A stretch of DNA of 61,327 bases, from NCBI GenBank assembly GCA_027484285.1, contig JAIXTG010000055.1:1-61327 (forward strand). The letters are read 5' to 3'. Source of the stretch: Oxalobacteraceae bacterium. GTDB taxonomy: Bacteria; Pseudomonadota; Gammaproteobacteria; Burkholderiales; Burkholderiaceae_D. Positions 25,340 through 33,813 of this stretch are shown piece after piece. Within the stretch, counting starts at the first letter, position 1. Each line of letters opens with the position of its first letter. The translations under genes and the position numbers were made by a program. The notes below the pieces were generated by a model. It did not search any database, was not told where the DNA came from, and saw only the letters and a list, made by a program, of their open reading frames with translations.

Positions 25340-26656
25340 TCAACGCGCACCCAGTTGAATGAATGGGGACATTGATGCATTGCCCTTGGCAGGCGTTATT
25401 GGCGCGGCAAGCTTGGACTGACCATCCATGCGGAAGGTGGTCCGGAACGCCGTCAGATCGGCATCGAAATAAAGGTGCATCGATGTTGCCGTCTGCAAGC
25501 CACCAGCCTTGGTGATCGTTTGGTAATAGGAAAGATCAACCAGCAGCACATCACCTTGGCTGGAGAAAGAATTGGCATGCTGGGACACAAACACTGGTCG
25601 TCCCAGTAGCGTTCCATACGGCGAGACTTGGATACCGCCGACACTCAGTCCATTGGGTAGATAGATCGGGTAATTACCAAGCGTCAAAGTGAATAGCGCC
25701 GGCAGCACATCGTTATTCACAATCCAGACGGCCTTCGCAAAACTACCAGTCGGCAGTCGCGAAATCATTTTGGCAAGGTTCTGAGGCAGCAAAGTCTGCG
25801 TCACCTGCCCCGACTCCTTAGCAACGGTGACTGTCGCACCTGCAGTCAGTGCCCCAACGGGTACGCCATTACCAGAGCCAAAAAGAATGGATTCGTTGGT
25901 CTTCCACCGAATGGAGTCAGCCACTTTTTCAGGAAGATAGCTAGTAAGCGCATTGGCGTCGTCGAGCAGCTCGTCGGTAGTGGGTACCAGCGCCATCAGC
26001 TTTTTCAAGCGCAGCGTGGAAAGTCCGAGCACCGGCTTCGTCGCACTTGCTGACGATGCTTCGCCTTGCCAATAAGCGCGAATGCCATTCGTTCCCCAAG
26101 GCGTTGTCTCGTCCTTCGGAAAAGCCATGCTATTACCACTGATTTCGACATTGTCAGTCAGTGGAAGCAGCGAATCTTCGCCCAGGGACAGACGGAAGAT
26201 CTGCTGTGAAAATTCAGGCGGCACCAGAAAGCCCCCGTCCTGCCCTGCCGCTTCGTTCGCGTAGGTGCTTGGGGCTGCTGCGCCACGACCACCACCGATC
26301 AACAGACGATCATCAACAGATTTACCTGGTTTTTCAGCTTGAAAAACGGCCTGCATGAATTCGCCAACCGTCTTAAAGCCGTGTTTAGGATCATCATCAC
26401 GGTTGTCGGTGACGGTGATGTAGTTGCCAGTAGGTGCATCGACCGTCATGGCCATGTGCGCCTCCTCAGCAATCAGGGATGATTCGCGATCGATTGCAGC
26501 AGAAGCCGTATCGATACGGGTTTTCAGAGCATCAAATGCCGAGGTCTCCTCGTCATTCATGTCGCGGTTCTCGCTAGCTGCGCGGTCGGTCAGCGCTCGA
26601 GCTTCCTTGATGAGGCCGGCTTTGCGAGCCTGCAGTTCTCGGAGTTGCTTACTCAT
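25340..26656 (-). CDS. HK97-type major capsid protein
   Basis: 438 aa from the ATG at 26656 (GGAG upstream); a longer frame to 26833 runs through a terminator and is rejected. Residues 1-75 form the coiled-coil delta/scaffold domain (RELQARKAGLIKEARAL, FDALKTRIDTA). The HK97 fold follows (FRLSLGEDSLLPLTDNVEIS, TDELLDDA, EKVADSIRWKTNESILFGSG, FRMDGQSKL). The S49 protease encoded upstream probably removes the delta domain during maturation. Confidence 0.95.
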   Translation of the reverse strand: MSKQLRELQARKAGLIKEARALTDRAASENRDMNDEETSAFDALKTRIDTASAAIDRESSLIAEEAHMAMTVDAPTGNYITVTDNRDDDPKHGFKTVGEFMQAVFQAEKPGKSVDDRLLIGGGRGAAAPSTYANEAAGQDGGFLVPPEFSQQIFRLSLGEDSLLPLTDNVEISGNSMAFPKDETTPWGTNGIRAYWQGEASSASATKPVLGLSTLRLKKLMALVPTTDELLDDANALTSYLPEKVADSIRWKTNESILFGSGNGVPVGALTAGATVTVAKESGQVTQTLLPQNLAKMISRLPTGSFAKAVWIVNNDVLPALFTLTLGNYPIYLPNGLSVGGIQVSPYGTLLGRPVFVSQHANSFSSQGDVLLVDLSYYQTITKAGGLQTATSMHLYFDADLTAFRTTFRMDGQSKLAAPITPAKGNASMSPFIQLGAR

Positions 26657-26673
26657 GTGGGTTCTCCATAAAT

Positions 26674-26706
26674 AAAAAAGCCGCCCAACACCTCGCGGTG
26701 TGGCGG
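26674..26706 (-). terminator. intrinsic terminator hairpin directly before the capsid gene
   Basis: Stem CCGCC (26681-26685)/GGCGG (26702-26706) stacked on ACACC/GGTGT with a TCGC tetraloop and a two-base bulge; on the minus strand TTTTTT follows. The U-tract ends about 7 bases before the GGAG of the capsid gene (start 26656). A second small hairpin (AACGACC CATC GGTCGTT) lies just upstream of it. Confidence 0.8.
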
Positions 26707-26786
26707 ACAGATGGGGTGAAACGGATAACGACCGATGGGTCGTTTTCAGATCAGGCGAAACTCGACGGAGCCGCGCCTCAATGGGG

Positions 26787-27713
26787 TTACAGCAGGGCCA
26801 GGGCGTCCTTGGCTTGTTTGAGACGTGATGCACCAGGTCGGGTCTGTTGTTTTGCGTCTCGGCGCATTTTCTTCAGAACGTCGTCAAACGTGGCCACGCC
26901 GTCCACCATGCTTTGGGCGAGTGCGGCATCAGCGCCAAGTACTCGTCCTTGGCCCATGCCTTCGCGTACTTGAGCGACCGACACACCACGGCCACGAGCT
27001 ACAGACTTTGTGAATGCAGCGTAATAGTCATCAACCCTGGACTGCATGAAGGACTGGGCGTCGGCGTCCAGAGGGCTATAAGGATTGCCCTCCACCTTGA
27101 ATTTGCCTGCTGAAATCAGGGTCGTTTTAACGCCAGATTCTTCGAGTGCCTGACTGTAATCTTGGTGTGCCTGCCACACGCCGATGGACCCAACTTCGCC
27201 GCCCGGGGTGACGTAAAACTCGCTGGCTGAGCACCCAATCCAGTACGCTGCCGATGCAGCCAGCGAATTTGCCACCGCCACGATGGGCTTCTGGGATCGG
27301 GCGCTTTGGATTTCATCGGCCAGTTCGGCCACTCCGTAGACGCTACCACCCGGGCTATCGATATCGATCAGGATTTGGCCCACTGTGTCATCGGCTAGTA
27401 GCTGCCGAAGCGCCGACGAAAACTGCTGAGTGCTAGTGCTACCTGGCCCGGAGACATCGTCAACCATATTGCCGCGCTGTGTGACCACGCCATAGAGTGG
27501 GAGCAAGGCGATACCGCCCGAAGATTGTACGGCCGCAGCTTGGCGCCGTGATTCACGAATCATGCGATCGGCCTGAATCCGGTCCATGGTTTGCGCTTCA
27601 GCAGGCACACCGGCAGACCAGCGCGTGACCACACCTGCTAAGGCGTTAAGTCGTTCGGGCATCAACGCCCAAGGAGTCGTCAGAAACTCGGCGACCAGTA
27701 GTTGGTGGTTCAT
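26787..27713 (-). CDS. prohead protease / scaffold, peptidase S49 (SppA-like)
   Basis: 308 aa. After about 60 residues comes a ClpP/crotonase-fold serine protease domain: GGIALLPLYGVV, DIDSPGGSVYG, NSLAASAAYWIG with the likely nucleophile serine, and ISAGKFKVEGNPY with the lysine of the S49 Ser-Lys dyad. The C-terminal helix (DVLKKMRRDAKQQ) may serve in scaffolding. Such enzymes mature HK97-like proheads. It lies between portal and capsid as expected. Confidence 0.92.
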   Translation of the reverse strand: MNHQLLVAEFLTTPWALMPERLNALAGVVTRWSAGVPAEAQTMDRIQADRMIRESRRQAAAVQSSGGIALLPLYGVVTQRGNMVDDVSGPGSTSTQQFSSALRQLLADDTVGQILIDIDSPGGSVYGVAELADEIQSARSQKPIVAVANSLAASAAYWIGCSASEFYVTPGGEVGSIGVWQAHQDYSQALEESGVKTTLISAGKFKVEGNPYSPLDADAQSFMQSRVDDYYAAFTKSVARGRGVSVAQVREGMGQGRVLGADAALAQSMVDGVATFDDVLKKMRRDAKQQTRPGASRLKQAKDALALL

Positions 27714-27717
27714 AGAT

Positions 27718-29205
27718 TTATTCCCCTGAATTCGTTCCCAATCGGGTCAGTGATTGGCGTAGATCGCACTCATTCAACGTCTGGCCATCTTGTTCGGCAG
27801 CCCAACACTGGACCGATGCCAGTGGCACTGCCAGGGCTTCAGCGATGAGGTCAATGTCTTTGTCATCGATCACACCAGAGCGGCTAATGCGGCGTGCCCA
27901 GCGATCCGCTGCGCTGGCCACCACCGCATGCAAACGAGCATTCGCCTCCTCCTCGGCAGGTATCAGGCTCTCGGTCCCAAGGTCGGCCGGCTCGGCCTCT
28001 GGTTCTACCTCCTCGGCATCGCCCTCTTCCACCATGTTCAGCGGTCGCAGCGGCTCATCTAACCCGTCGAGTGGGTTGAGGTTTTCGGCAATGCGTGCTT
28101 CGTTTCGGGTAAGCCAACCATTCTGTATCCCGCTTTGGTAGTACGCCGAGCGGCTGGCTGCATCGCCACGCATGAGGTTGGCAAAGTCAAATTCGACTTC
28201 CAGATCATCGCCATCGAGCAAGAGTTCAGAGCCGATCGAGGCCTCCCAGCGTTCAGCCCACGGCGTCATCGTGTGCATTACAAACTCTAGCGACTGCTGC
28301 TCGATATTCGAAAACGTAGCTCGGTCCAGATCCGCAATCATGTGGGGCGGCACCCGAAATATTCGGGCGATATCGGTGATCTGAAACTTGCGAAGTTCAA
28401 GAAACTGGGCGTCCTTGTTGGTGACGCCCACCTCGTGAAACTTCATGCCGTTCTCAAGCACTAGCACCTTGCCTCGGTTTGCACCAGACTGGGCAGCCTG
28501 GTAAGACTCACGGAAGATCTTCTTAGCTTCCGCATCCCTGAATGAGCCCGGAAACTCGATCCAACCACCGGTAGGTTTGGCGTCGTTGGCAAAGAAGCGC
28601 GCGCCGTACTCCTGGGCGGCTAGCGCCATACCCAGGCTCTCGCGGGCCAGCTCGATCGGACTCATTCCCAGCAACCCGTCAGAGGACAATCCGCGCAGGT
28701 GCCACACATCCCCACGCGGCAGAATGATTTCGTCGCCAAAACGATCCGTCACGCGATACCTGAATTCCCCAGATCGCAGCAATTCGATACGAACCCGGTC
28801 AGGATGGATCGGCACTAACTCGATAATTTCACCGCGCGGGTTGGTGATGATCTGGTTGTAGGCATTGCCTCTGAGCGCCAGGTGACCTTGCAACATCTCC
28901 CGCCACTCGAACGGATTCTGATAGCGGTTTGGGCGTCGGCATAGCAGCGGGTGCAGCCAGTGATCAGTGACCCGATCTTTACCGCCGTCAGGGCGTTTGC
29001 GGTAGAGCACGATCGGAAGCGATGCTATCGTCTCCGACAAGATCCGCACGCAAGCGTATACCGCAGACAAGCGAAGCGAAGCGTCGGGCGAAACCCTTAG
29101 ACCCGAAACAGATCTGGTGGCCACCGGCTCAAACCAGAAATCCCCCCATGCAGAACGGTCATCGCTAGACGCCCGAAAACGATCGAAAAAACTCAGTAAT
29201 CCCAT
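27718..29205 (-). CDS. portal protein, HK97 family
   Basis: 495 aa. Recognisable blocks are SVYACVRILSETIASLPIVLYR, WLHPLLCRRPN…FEWREMLQGHLALRGNAYN, and IARIFRVPPHMIADLDRATFSNIEQQ, the classical HK97 portal pattern. The C-terminal tail is acidic. Twelve copies form the DNA gate and the motor docking site. It follows terminase with a 4-base gap. Confidence 0.95.
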   Translation of the reverse strand: MGLLSFFDRFRASSDDRSAWGDFWFEPVATRSVSGLRVSPDASLRLSAVYACVRILSETIASLPIVLYRKRPDGGKDRVTDHWLHPLLCRRPNRYQNPFEWREMLQGHLALRGNAYNQIITNPRGEIIELVPIHPDRVRIELLRSGEFRYRVTDRFGDEIILPRGDVWHLRGLSSDGLLGMSPIELARESLGMALAAQEYGARFFANDAKPTGGWIEFPGSFRDAEAKKIFRESYQAAQSGANRGKVLVLENGMKFHEVGVTNKDAQFLELRKFQITDIARIFRVPPHMIADLDRATFSNIEQQSLEFVMHTMTPWAERWEASIGSELLLDGDDLEVEFDFANLMRGDAASRSAYYQSGIQNGWLTRNEARIAENLNPLDGLDEPLRPLNMVEEGDAEEVEPEAEPADLGTESLIPAEEEANARLHAVVASAADRWARRISRSGVIDDKDIDLIAEALAVPLASVQCWAAEQDGQTLNECDLRQSLTRLGTNSGE

Positions 29206-29209
29206 CAGC

Positions 29210-30922
29210 TCAGAGCAGCATCAGTTCGTAGTCGGCTCCCAGCACCACGTTCTCCCCGGGTTTGATAGCCCGAGAGAGCGCCATGATCAGTGCCACAATG
29301 CCGTCGATCTTGTTTTCTGCTCGCTCCTTGCGTGGATAAATATTGTCTTTGACGTCCAGATGCGCCACCACGTTACTGGCCATCCAAGACAGCACCGGGT
29401 CACCGTCATGGGTCAACTTCTTTTGAAGCACTAGAGCTTCAAGCGTCTTCATCGGTTCACTAAAATTGAGGACCGTCGGGCGCACTTCGATCATGGGCAG
29501 ACCTTCGGACAGCATCCGAGTCGACAGTTGCGTTGCCTGAAACGGATCAAACGCCACCGCCTGTACCTCAAAACGGGAGGCCATCTCTAGGAGGTCGGCT
29601 TCGATCCAGCCAAAGTCGATCACGTTGCCTGGCGTGACCATCAGACGGCCCGTGCGCATCCAGCCCTCATATTGGCTATTGCCCGAAGCGCTCACCGTAT
29701 CCTCGGGGAGGTAGTACTTGCCAAAGGCTATGTAAGCGTCGGCAATCTCAGGATGAGCAAACAGCATCACCAACGCGGCAATATCAGTCTTGCTGGCCAG
29801 GTCTAATCCGATCCAACAGGGCTGTCCGACAAACGCCTCGATCTCGAGAGCGTTGTCGGCGCAAGCATCCCAAGCCCGCATATCCATCCAGGCAGTGTCT
29901 GCGTTAACCCACTCATTCAAGTGCTTGGTCTTGAAGTTGTTGACCGCACTGGGCAGTTGCATGGCCTTAGCCTGCAGTGGTAGCAGCACTTCGGGTCGCA
30001 CCGAAATCCCCCAGTTAGGGTTCGCCTTAATCAGTGAACTCTCGGATGTCCAGTCGTCGCCGTCGTCTAAGCCGTAGATGATTCCAAACTGGGTATCGTC
30101 CTCGAACACCCCGTCCAGTAATTTGGTCACGAAGGTTCGAACCTCGTAGCATATGCCAGCGCGATTACTACCGGCGGTCGTGATCACCCATAGCAGCGAG
30201 TTGTCTCGCTTCCCGGTACCGGTCTCGACTACGTCATAGACGGTTCGTGTTTTGTGAGCGTGCAGCTCGTCGATACAGCCGAAGTGAATGTTCAGACCAT
30301 CCAGCGTCGAACCTTCCGCAGAGAGGGCTTCAAATTTTGATCCTGAGGCCAGCACGTGCATGTTGTGCGCACCCACCTCGACAGAAAAACGACGACGAAA
30401 TCCCGGGCTTCGCCGCGCCATGGTTTGTGCATCGCCAAATACGATGCGAGCCTGATCTCGTGTGGTGGCAAGCGAATAGACTTCGGCGCCTCCCTCTTGA
30501 TCAGCTGTCAGCATATAAAGTGCCAACGCCGAAGACAGCGTCGATTTAGCATTCCCGCGTGGCACCTCAATGTAGGAGCGCCGGAAACGCCGTTTCCCAT
30601 CAGGCTTCACCCACCCAAACACCGTGGTCAGAATGAATGCTTGCCAAGGTTCCAGTTGAATTGGCTCACCCGCTAGGGGTCCTTTGACATGCGGTAAGCG
30701 CTCAATAAATCCGCACAGGTTATCGGCAGGATAGAACTCTCGACCGTCCTTGTCGGTCAACTTCGGATTAAAGAGATAGGGGCTCGACTTTCCCTTGAAT
30801 CTGGCTAAATCGTGCAGCTGGCGATGACAGGCTTGCTGCACCCAACGACAAGCGAGGATCTCTCCTGCAACGACCTGCTCGGCATACCGCTTGGCGATTG
30901 CCACGTAATCTGCCACCTGCAT
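29210..30922 (-). CDS. terminase large subunit
   Basis: About 570 aa. The ATPase half has a Walker A variant PRGNAKS (near residue 122) and the Walker B region FGCIDELHAHKT; the nuclease half begins GLDLASKTDIAAL. Family: HK97/P27-associated TerL. The start ATG shares a base with the small-subunit stop (TGATG). It packages DNA into proheads and cuts concatemers, here probably with the HNH protein at cos. Confidence 0.95.
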   Translation of the reverse strand: MQVADYVAIAKRYAEQVVAGEILACRWVQQACHRQLHDLARFKGKSSPYLFNPKLTDKDGREFYPADNLCGFIERLPHVKGPLAGEPIQLEPWQAFILTTVFGWVKPDGKRRFRRSYIEVPRGNAKSTLSSALALYMLTADQEGGAEVYSLATTRDQARIVFGDAQTMARRSPGFRRRFSVEVGAHNMHVLASGSKFEALSAEGSTLDGLNIHFGCIDELHAHKTRTVYDVVETGTGKRDNSLLWVITTAGSNRAGICYEVRTFVTKLLDGVFEDDTQFGIIYGLDDGDDWTSESSLIKANPNWGISVRPEVLLPLQAKAMQLPSAVNNFKTKHLNEWVNADTAWMDMRAWDACADNALEIEAFVGQPCWIGLDLASKTDIAALVMLFAHPEIADAYIAFGKYYLPEDTVSASGNSQYEGWMRTGRLMVTPGNVIDFGWIEADLLEMASRFEVQAVAFDPFQATQLSTRMLSEGLPMIEVRPTVLNFSEPMKTLEALVLQKKLTHDGDPVLSWMASNVVAHLDVKDNIYPRKERAENKIDGIVALIMALSRAIKPGENVVLGADYELMLL

Positions 30923-31383
30923 CAACCGGCGATATCCGCCCAGGGATCGAGCTCGTGTTCTGCTGATTCAATCGGCAGAGAGACTCGAGAGCGTGATGCC
31001 GGGGTAAATCCCATCTCGGTCGCTGCCTTCGTCATGATCTGCGCTTGTTTATTGGCGATGGCAAGATAAGGCGACTGCATGGGTACACCCGTGTTCGGTG
31101 CTTTGACCAAGAGTCCCGTCTTTGCAATTCCGGCCTGAGCCTTGCGATACAAGTCGGCGGCGCATGCCCACACCTCCAATACCGACATGTCCAGGCGCTT
31201 AAGCAGATTTGGCGGAGCACACTCCAGTGCGTAGCGCCATGCCGACTTTGCTCCCTCCGGCATGTATTCCGGTGGCTCGACCAAATCGCCATGGGGCTTT
31301 GGCTCTCGCTGATTAGTCCTGCACTTCTGGAGTGTTCCTTTGATTTGCTTAACTTTGGTGGGCAACGGCTTTCGACCGGCCAT
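30922..31383 (-). CDS. terminase small subunit, P27 family
   Basis: 153 aa, beginning MAGRKPLPTKVKQIKGTLQK, the usual P27 start, with a proline-rich stretch (HGDLVEPPEYMPEGAK) and a helical core (VLEVWACAADLYRKAQ). It binds the packaging site and loads the large subunit. Upstream (31384-31487) lies a gap with two G/C palindromes, a plausible cos. Confidence 0.92.
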   Translation of the reverse strand: MAGRKPLPTKVKQIKGTLQKCRTNQREPKPHGDLVEPPEYMPEGAKSAWRYALECAPPNLLKRLDMSVLEVWACAADLYRKAQAGIAKTGLLVKAPNTGVPMQSPYLAIANKQAQIMTKAATEMGFTPASRSRVSLPIESAEHELDPWADIAG

Positions 31384-31497
31384 GAAGATTCCATTCCTGG
31401 GGGATCCCCCCCTTATTCATTTTGCACGCACAAAAATTTGGGCAGGCGCGCGCATCGCTGCCTCTCAACCGTAGAGATTTATCCCCCCTAGGGGGGC
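31384..31497. other. candidate cos region with two GC palindromes
   Basis: The gap between the terminase small subunit and HNH gene contains a 12-bp palindrome GGGGGATCCCCC (31399-31410) and, 84 bases on, a 14-bp palindrome CCCCCCTAGGGGGG (31483-31496) that overlaps the HNH stop codon. Cos phages of the HK97 type encode HNH next to terminase and have cos nearby. Location is inferred. Confidence 0.4.
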
Positions 31498-31862
31498 GAC
31501 CGCCTACCGGCAGTCTCTCTGGCCGTCTTGCGGTTGTGGCAAGGGACGCAGAGAGGCTGCAGGTTGGATCGGTCAAAGCGTGCACCACCATCTTTGATCG
31601 GTACGATATGGTCGACGACCTTGGCTGCAACCAAGCGCCCTGCCACTTCACAACGCACGCACAGGGGCTGGTCACGCAGTAGTACCGCACGAACTTCTCG
31701 CCAGTTCCTTGACTGGTAAAAGCCAAGCTCCGAATCAAAGGATCGTCTTGCTCGGCCATAGTCACGATGCACAGCACCACGGTGCGCTGGGCAATAGCCC
31801 GGCTTTGCCAATACCGCCCCACAGCCGGGATGTCGGCAAGGTGTGGGGGCACTGATTGGCAT
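31488..31862 (-). CDS. HNH endonuclease (terminase-associated)
   Basis: 124 aa. It has the zinc-finger HNH layout: CVRC (68-71), VDHIVP with Asp84-His85, Asn100 in DRSNLQPL, then CVPCHN with Cys105, Cys108 and His109. An N-terminal CxxxxC/CxxH element (CRHPGCG, YCPAH) may hold another metal. Such proteins beside TerS/TerL are required for cos cleavage in HK97-like phages. The ATG at 31862 is used; a TTG four codons upstream is possible. Confidence 0.9.
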   Translation of the reverse strand: MPISAPTPCRHPGCGAVLAKPGYCPAHRGAVHRDYGRARRSFDSELGFYQSRNWREVRAVLLRDQPLCVRCEVAGRLVAAKVVDHIVPIKDGGARFDRSNLQPLCVPCHNRKTARETAGRRSPP

Positions 31863-31971
31863 ATGAGTAATCAATCAAGAAATAAGCGACACGATTGGGA
31901 AATTAACTTGGCTTTCTTCGGGACTAGAGCGTTCATACCAACGCCATCAACCCACATGAAAGGAAGTCATC

Positions 31972-32427
31972 ATGATCATCAAACTCACGGCCACTCAACA
32001 AGCGATTCTCAACCATGCCCATCAACATACCGCCGGCAGAATCGACTGGTTTCCCGAGACGTTAAAAGGCGGTGCGAAGGCAAAGACCGTTGAAAGTATG
32101 GTGAAAGCCGGTCTGATTTCAAAAAATAAGCGCGCCACCGTGATGACCAAGGCAGCGTACGCAGCCCTTGGTATCGAGCCGCCCCTAGTCGAACCCAAGA
32201 AACCCGACCAGATCAAAACACGTGAAAACAGTAAACAGGCTCAGGTGATCGCCCTCTTAAAGCGACCCGAAGGCGCCACCATCACGCAAATCTGCGAGGC
32301 CACTGGCTGGCAAGCACATACGGTGCGCGGCGCCTTTGCTGGTTCCTTAAAGAAAAAACTGGGACTCACTATCGTCTCGGTCAAAGATGAAAACGCCGAA
32401 CGTGTATATCGTATCGCCTACGTTTAA
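31972..32427 (+). CDS. DUF3489 winged-helix-like protein (151 aa)
   Basis: The only rightward gene in the lytic block. The C-terminal half (about 85-150) is the DUF3489 domain: SKQAQVIALLKRPEGATITQI, TGWQAHTVRGAFAG and KKKLGLTI, a winged-helix DNA-binding pattern. The N-terminal half is a second helix-turn-helix-like segment (TATQQAILNHAHQH, TVESMVKAGLI). It ends convergent with the methyltransferase (4-base overlap). In other genomes DUF3489 genes often accompany DUF2924/recombinase genes, here 14 kb away. A regulatory role is likely but unproven. A GAAAGGAAG lies before the ATG. Confidence 0.8.
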   Translation: MIIKLTATQQAILNHAHQHTAGRIDWFPETLKGGAKAKTVESMVKAGLISKNKRATVMTKAAYAALGIEPPLVEPKKPDQIKTRENSKQAQVIALLKRPEGATITQICEATGWQAHTVRGAFAGSLKKKLGLTIVSVKDENAERVYRIAYV

Positions 32428-33668
32428 GAAGGTTCGTCTGCCAGAGACTCATCTAACACCGGCGGATTGGACTTCTGGGCTTTTTCGCCGGTGTACTCTT
32501 CCCAGCGCTTTACGATCACATCGACATACTTCGGATCAAGCTCGATGATTCGGGCGCGGCGCCCTGATTTTTCGCACGCAATCAACGTCGTGCCTGAGCC
32601 ACCGAAGGGATCAAGAACCAGATCACGTGTTTTGCTGCTATTGCGGACCGCACGCTCTACCAGTTCCACTGGCTTCATCGTCGGATGCAAATCGTTTTTG
32701 GCGGGCTTCTTGATGTTCCATACATCACCTTGATCCCGCGCTCCGCACCAGTAGTGATCGGCGCCATCCCGCCATCCGTAGAGAATGGGCTCGTATTGAC
32801 GTTGGTAGTCGGCGCGACCCAGTGTGAAGGTGTTCTTTGCCCAGATAATGAAGGTGGACCATTTACCGCCTGCGGCACGAAAGGCAGCTTGCAAGGTATC
32901 CAACTCAGATGAACTCATCGCGATATAAATAGCACCCTTGGTGCGCGTCAGGATGTTGTCGCAAGCATCGAATAGGAAGCTGCCAAACCCTTCGCCCAGA
33001 TTGTCATTCATGATCGGGCGGCTTTTCCCGAGCATTTTTTCTTTGGCTGTGTTCGCGTAGTTCACGTTGTAAGGCGGATCGGTGAAGGTCATATCAACCA
33101 ACTCTTCGCCCAGCAACGTCTTGTAATCGTCGGCCTTCGTAGCGTCACCACAGAGCAGCTTGTGCTCCCCAAGAATCCAGAGATCACCTGACTGCGAAAT
33201 TGGATTCTCTGAAACCTCTGGGACTGCATTGTCATCAGTCAGTCCGTCTTTGGTCTGCTCCTCACCCGCGATCAATGCTTCCCACTCTTCAGTGGAAAAG
33301 CCGGTCAAGTCCAGATCAAATCCAGCGTCTTTCAATTCGGACAGTTCGATCCCGAGTAGCTCGTCTTCCCACGAGGCGTTTTCGCCGATCTTGTTGTCCG
33401 CCAGGATCAGTGCGCGACGCTGGGTGTCTGTGAGATGCTCCATCGGTACAACCGGAACCTCGACCAGTCCAAGCTTACGTGCCGCAAGCAGTCGACCATG
33501 GCCCGCAATGACGTTGTTCTGACCATCAATCAGAATCGGCGCCCCCCAGCCAAACTCACGAATACTCGCGGCAATTTGCGCCACCTGCGCTTCAGAGTGT
33601 TGCTTGGCATTGCGCGCATAAGGAATCAACGCGTCGACTGCGCGGTATTCAAGTTTGATTGGGTTCAT
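32424..33668 (-). CDS. ParB-like/DNA methyltransferase fusion (N6-adenine or N4-cytosine)
   Basis: 414 aa. Residues about 5-95 form a ParB/Srx-like nuclease-fold domain (NNVIAGHGRLLAARKLG, RRALILADNK). Residues 160-395 are a beta-class methyltransferase with DPPY at 197-200 (catalytic) and FGGSGT at about 355-360 (AdoMet binding). Such orphan enzymes protect phage DNA from restriction or tune expression; no restriction enzyme is nearby. The start at 33668 follows two tandem terminators with little spacing and no good Shine-Dalgarno, suggesting tightly controlled expression. Confidence 0.9.
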   Translation of the reverse strand: MNPIKLEYRAVDALIPYARNAKQHSEAQVAQIAASIREFGWGAPILIDGQNNVIAGHGRLLAARKLGLVEVPVVPMEHLTDTQRRALILADNKIGENASWEDELLGIELSELKDAGFDLDLTGFSTEEWEALIAGEEQTKDGLTDDNAVPEVSENPISQSGDLWILGEHKLLCGDATKADDYKTLLGEELVDMTFTDPPYNVNYANTAKEKMLGKSRPIMNDNLGEGFGSFLFDACDNILTRTKGAIYIAMSSSELDTLQAAFRAAGGKWSTFIIWAKNTFTLGRADYQRQYEPILYGWRDGADHYWCGARDQGDVWNIKKPAKNDLHPTMKPVELVERAVRNSSKTRDLVLDPFGGSGTTLIACEKSGRRARIIELDPKYVDVIVKRWEEYTGEKAQKSNPPVLDESLADEPS

Positions 33669-33682
33669 CAGCGCCAGAAATG

Positions 33683-33713
33683 AAAAACCCGCCTCGGTGA
33701 TGCGGGCGGGTTT
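33683..33713 (-). terminator. intrinsic terminator 2 before methyltransferase
   Basis: 9-bp stem AAACCCGCC (33685-33693)/GGCGGGTTT (33705-33713), with T-rich sequence following on the minus strand. It ends only about 15 bases before the methyltransferase ATG. Confidence 0.8.
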
Positions 33714-33727
33714 GGGGAGCAGAAAGC

Positions 33728-33758
33728 AAAACGCCCACCAAGAAGAACTGGGTGGGCG
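33728..33758 (-). terminator. intrinsic terminator 1 before methyltransferase
   Basis: 8-bp perfect stem CGCCCACC (33732-33739)/GGTGGGCG (33751-33758), followed on the minus strand by TTTTGCTTTCT. It is placed 15 bases before a second terminator. Confidence 0.8.
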
Positions 33759-33813
33759 CATCTTTAGTGATTAGCTGGATCGTATCCGATCGATATATAC
33801 CGGTCAAGCACAT

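Noticed and set aside
26657..26833. Longer start for the major capsid protein at 26833
   Set aside because: The extension runs through a terminator hairpin and into the protease gene; the ATG at 26656 has a GGAG and gives the family's normal start.
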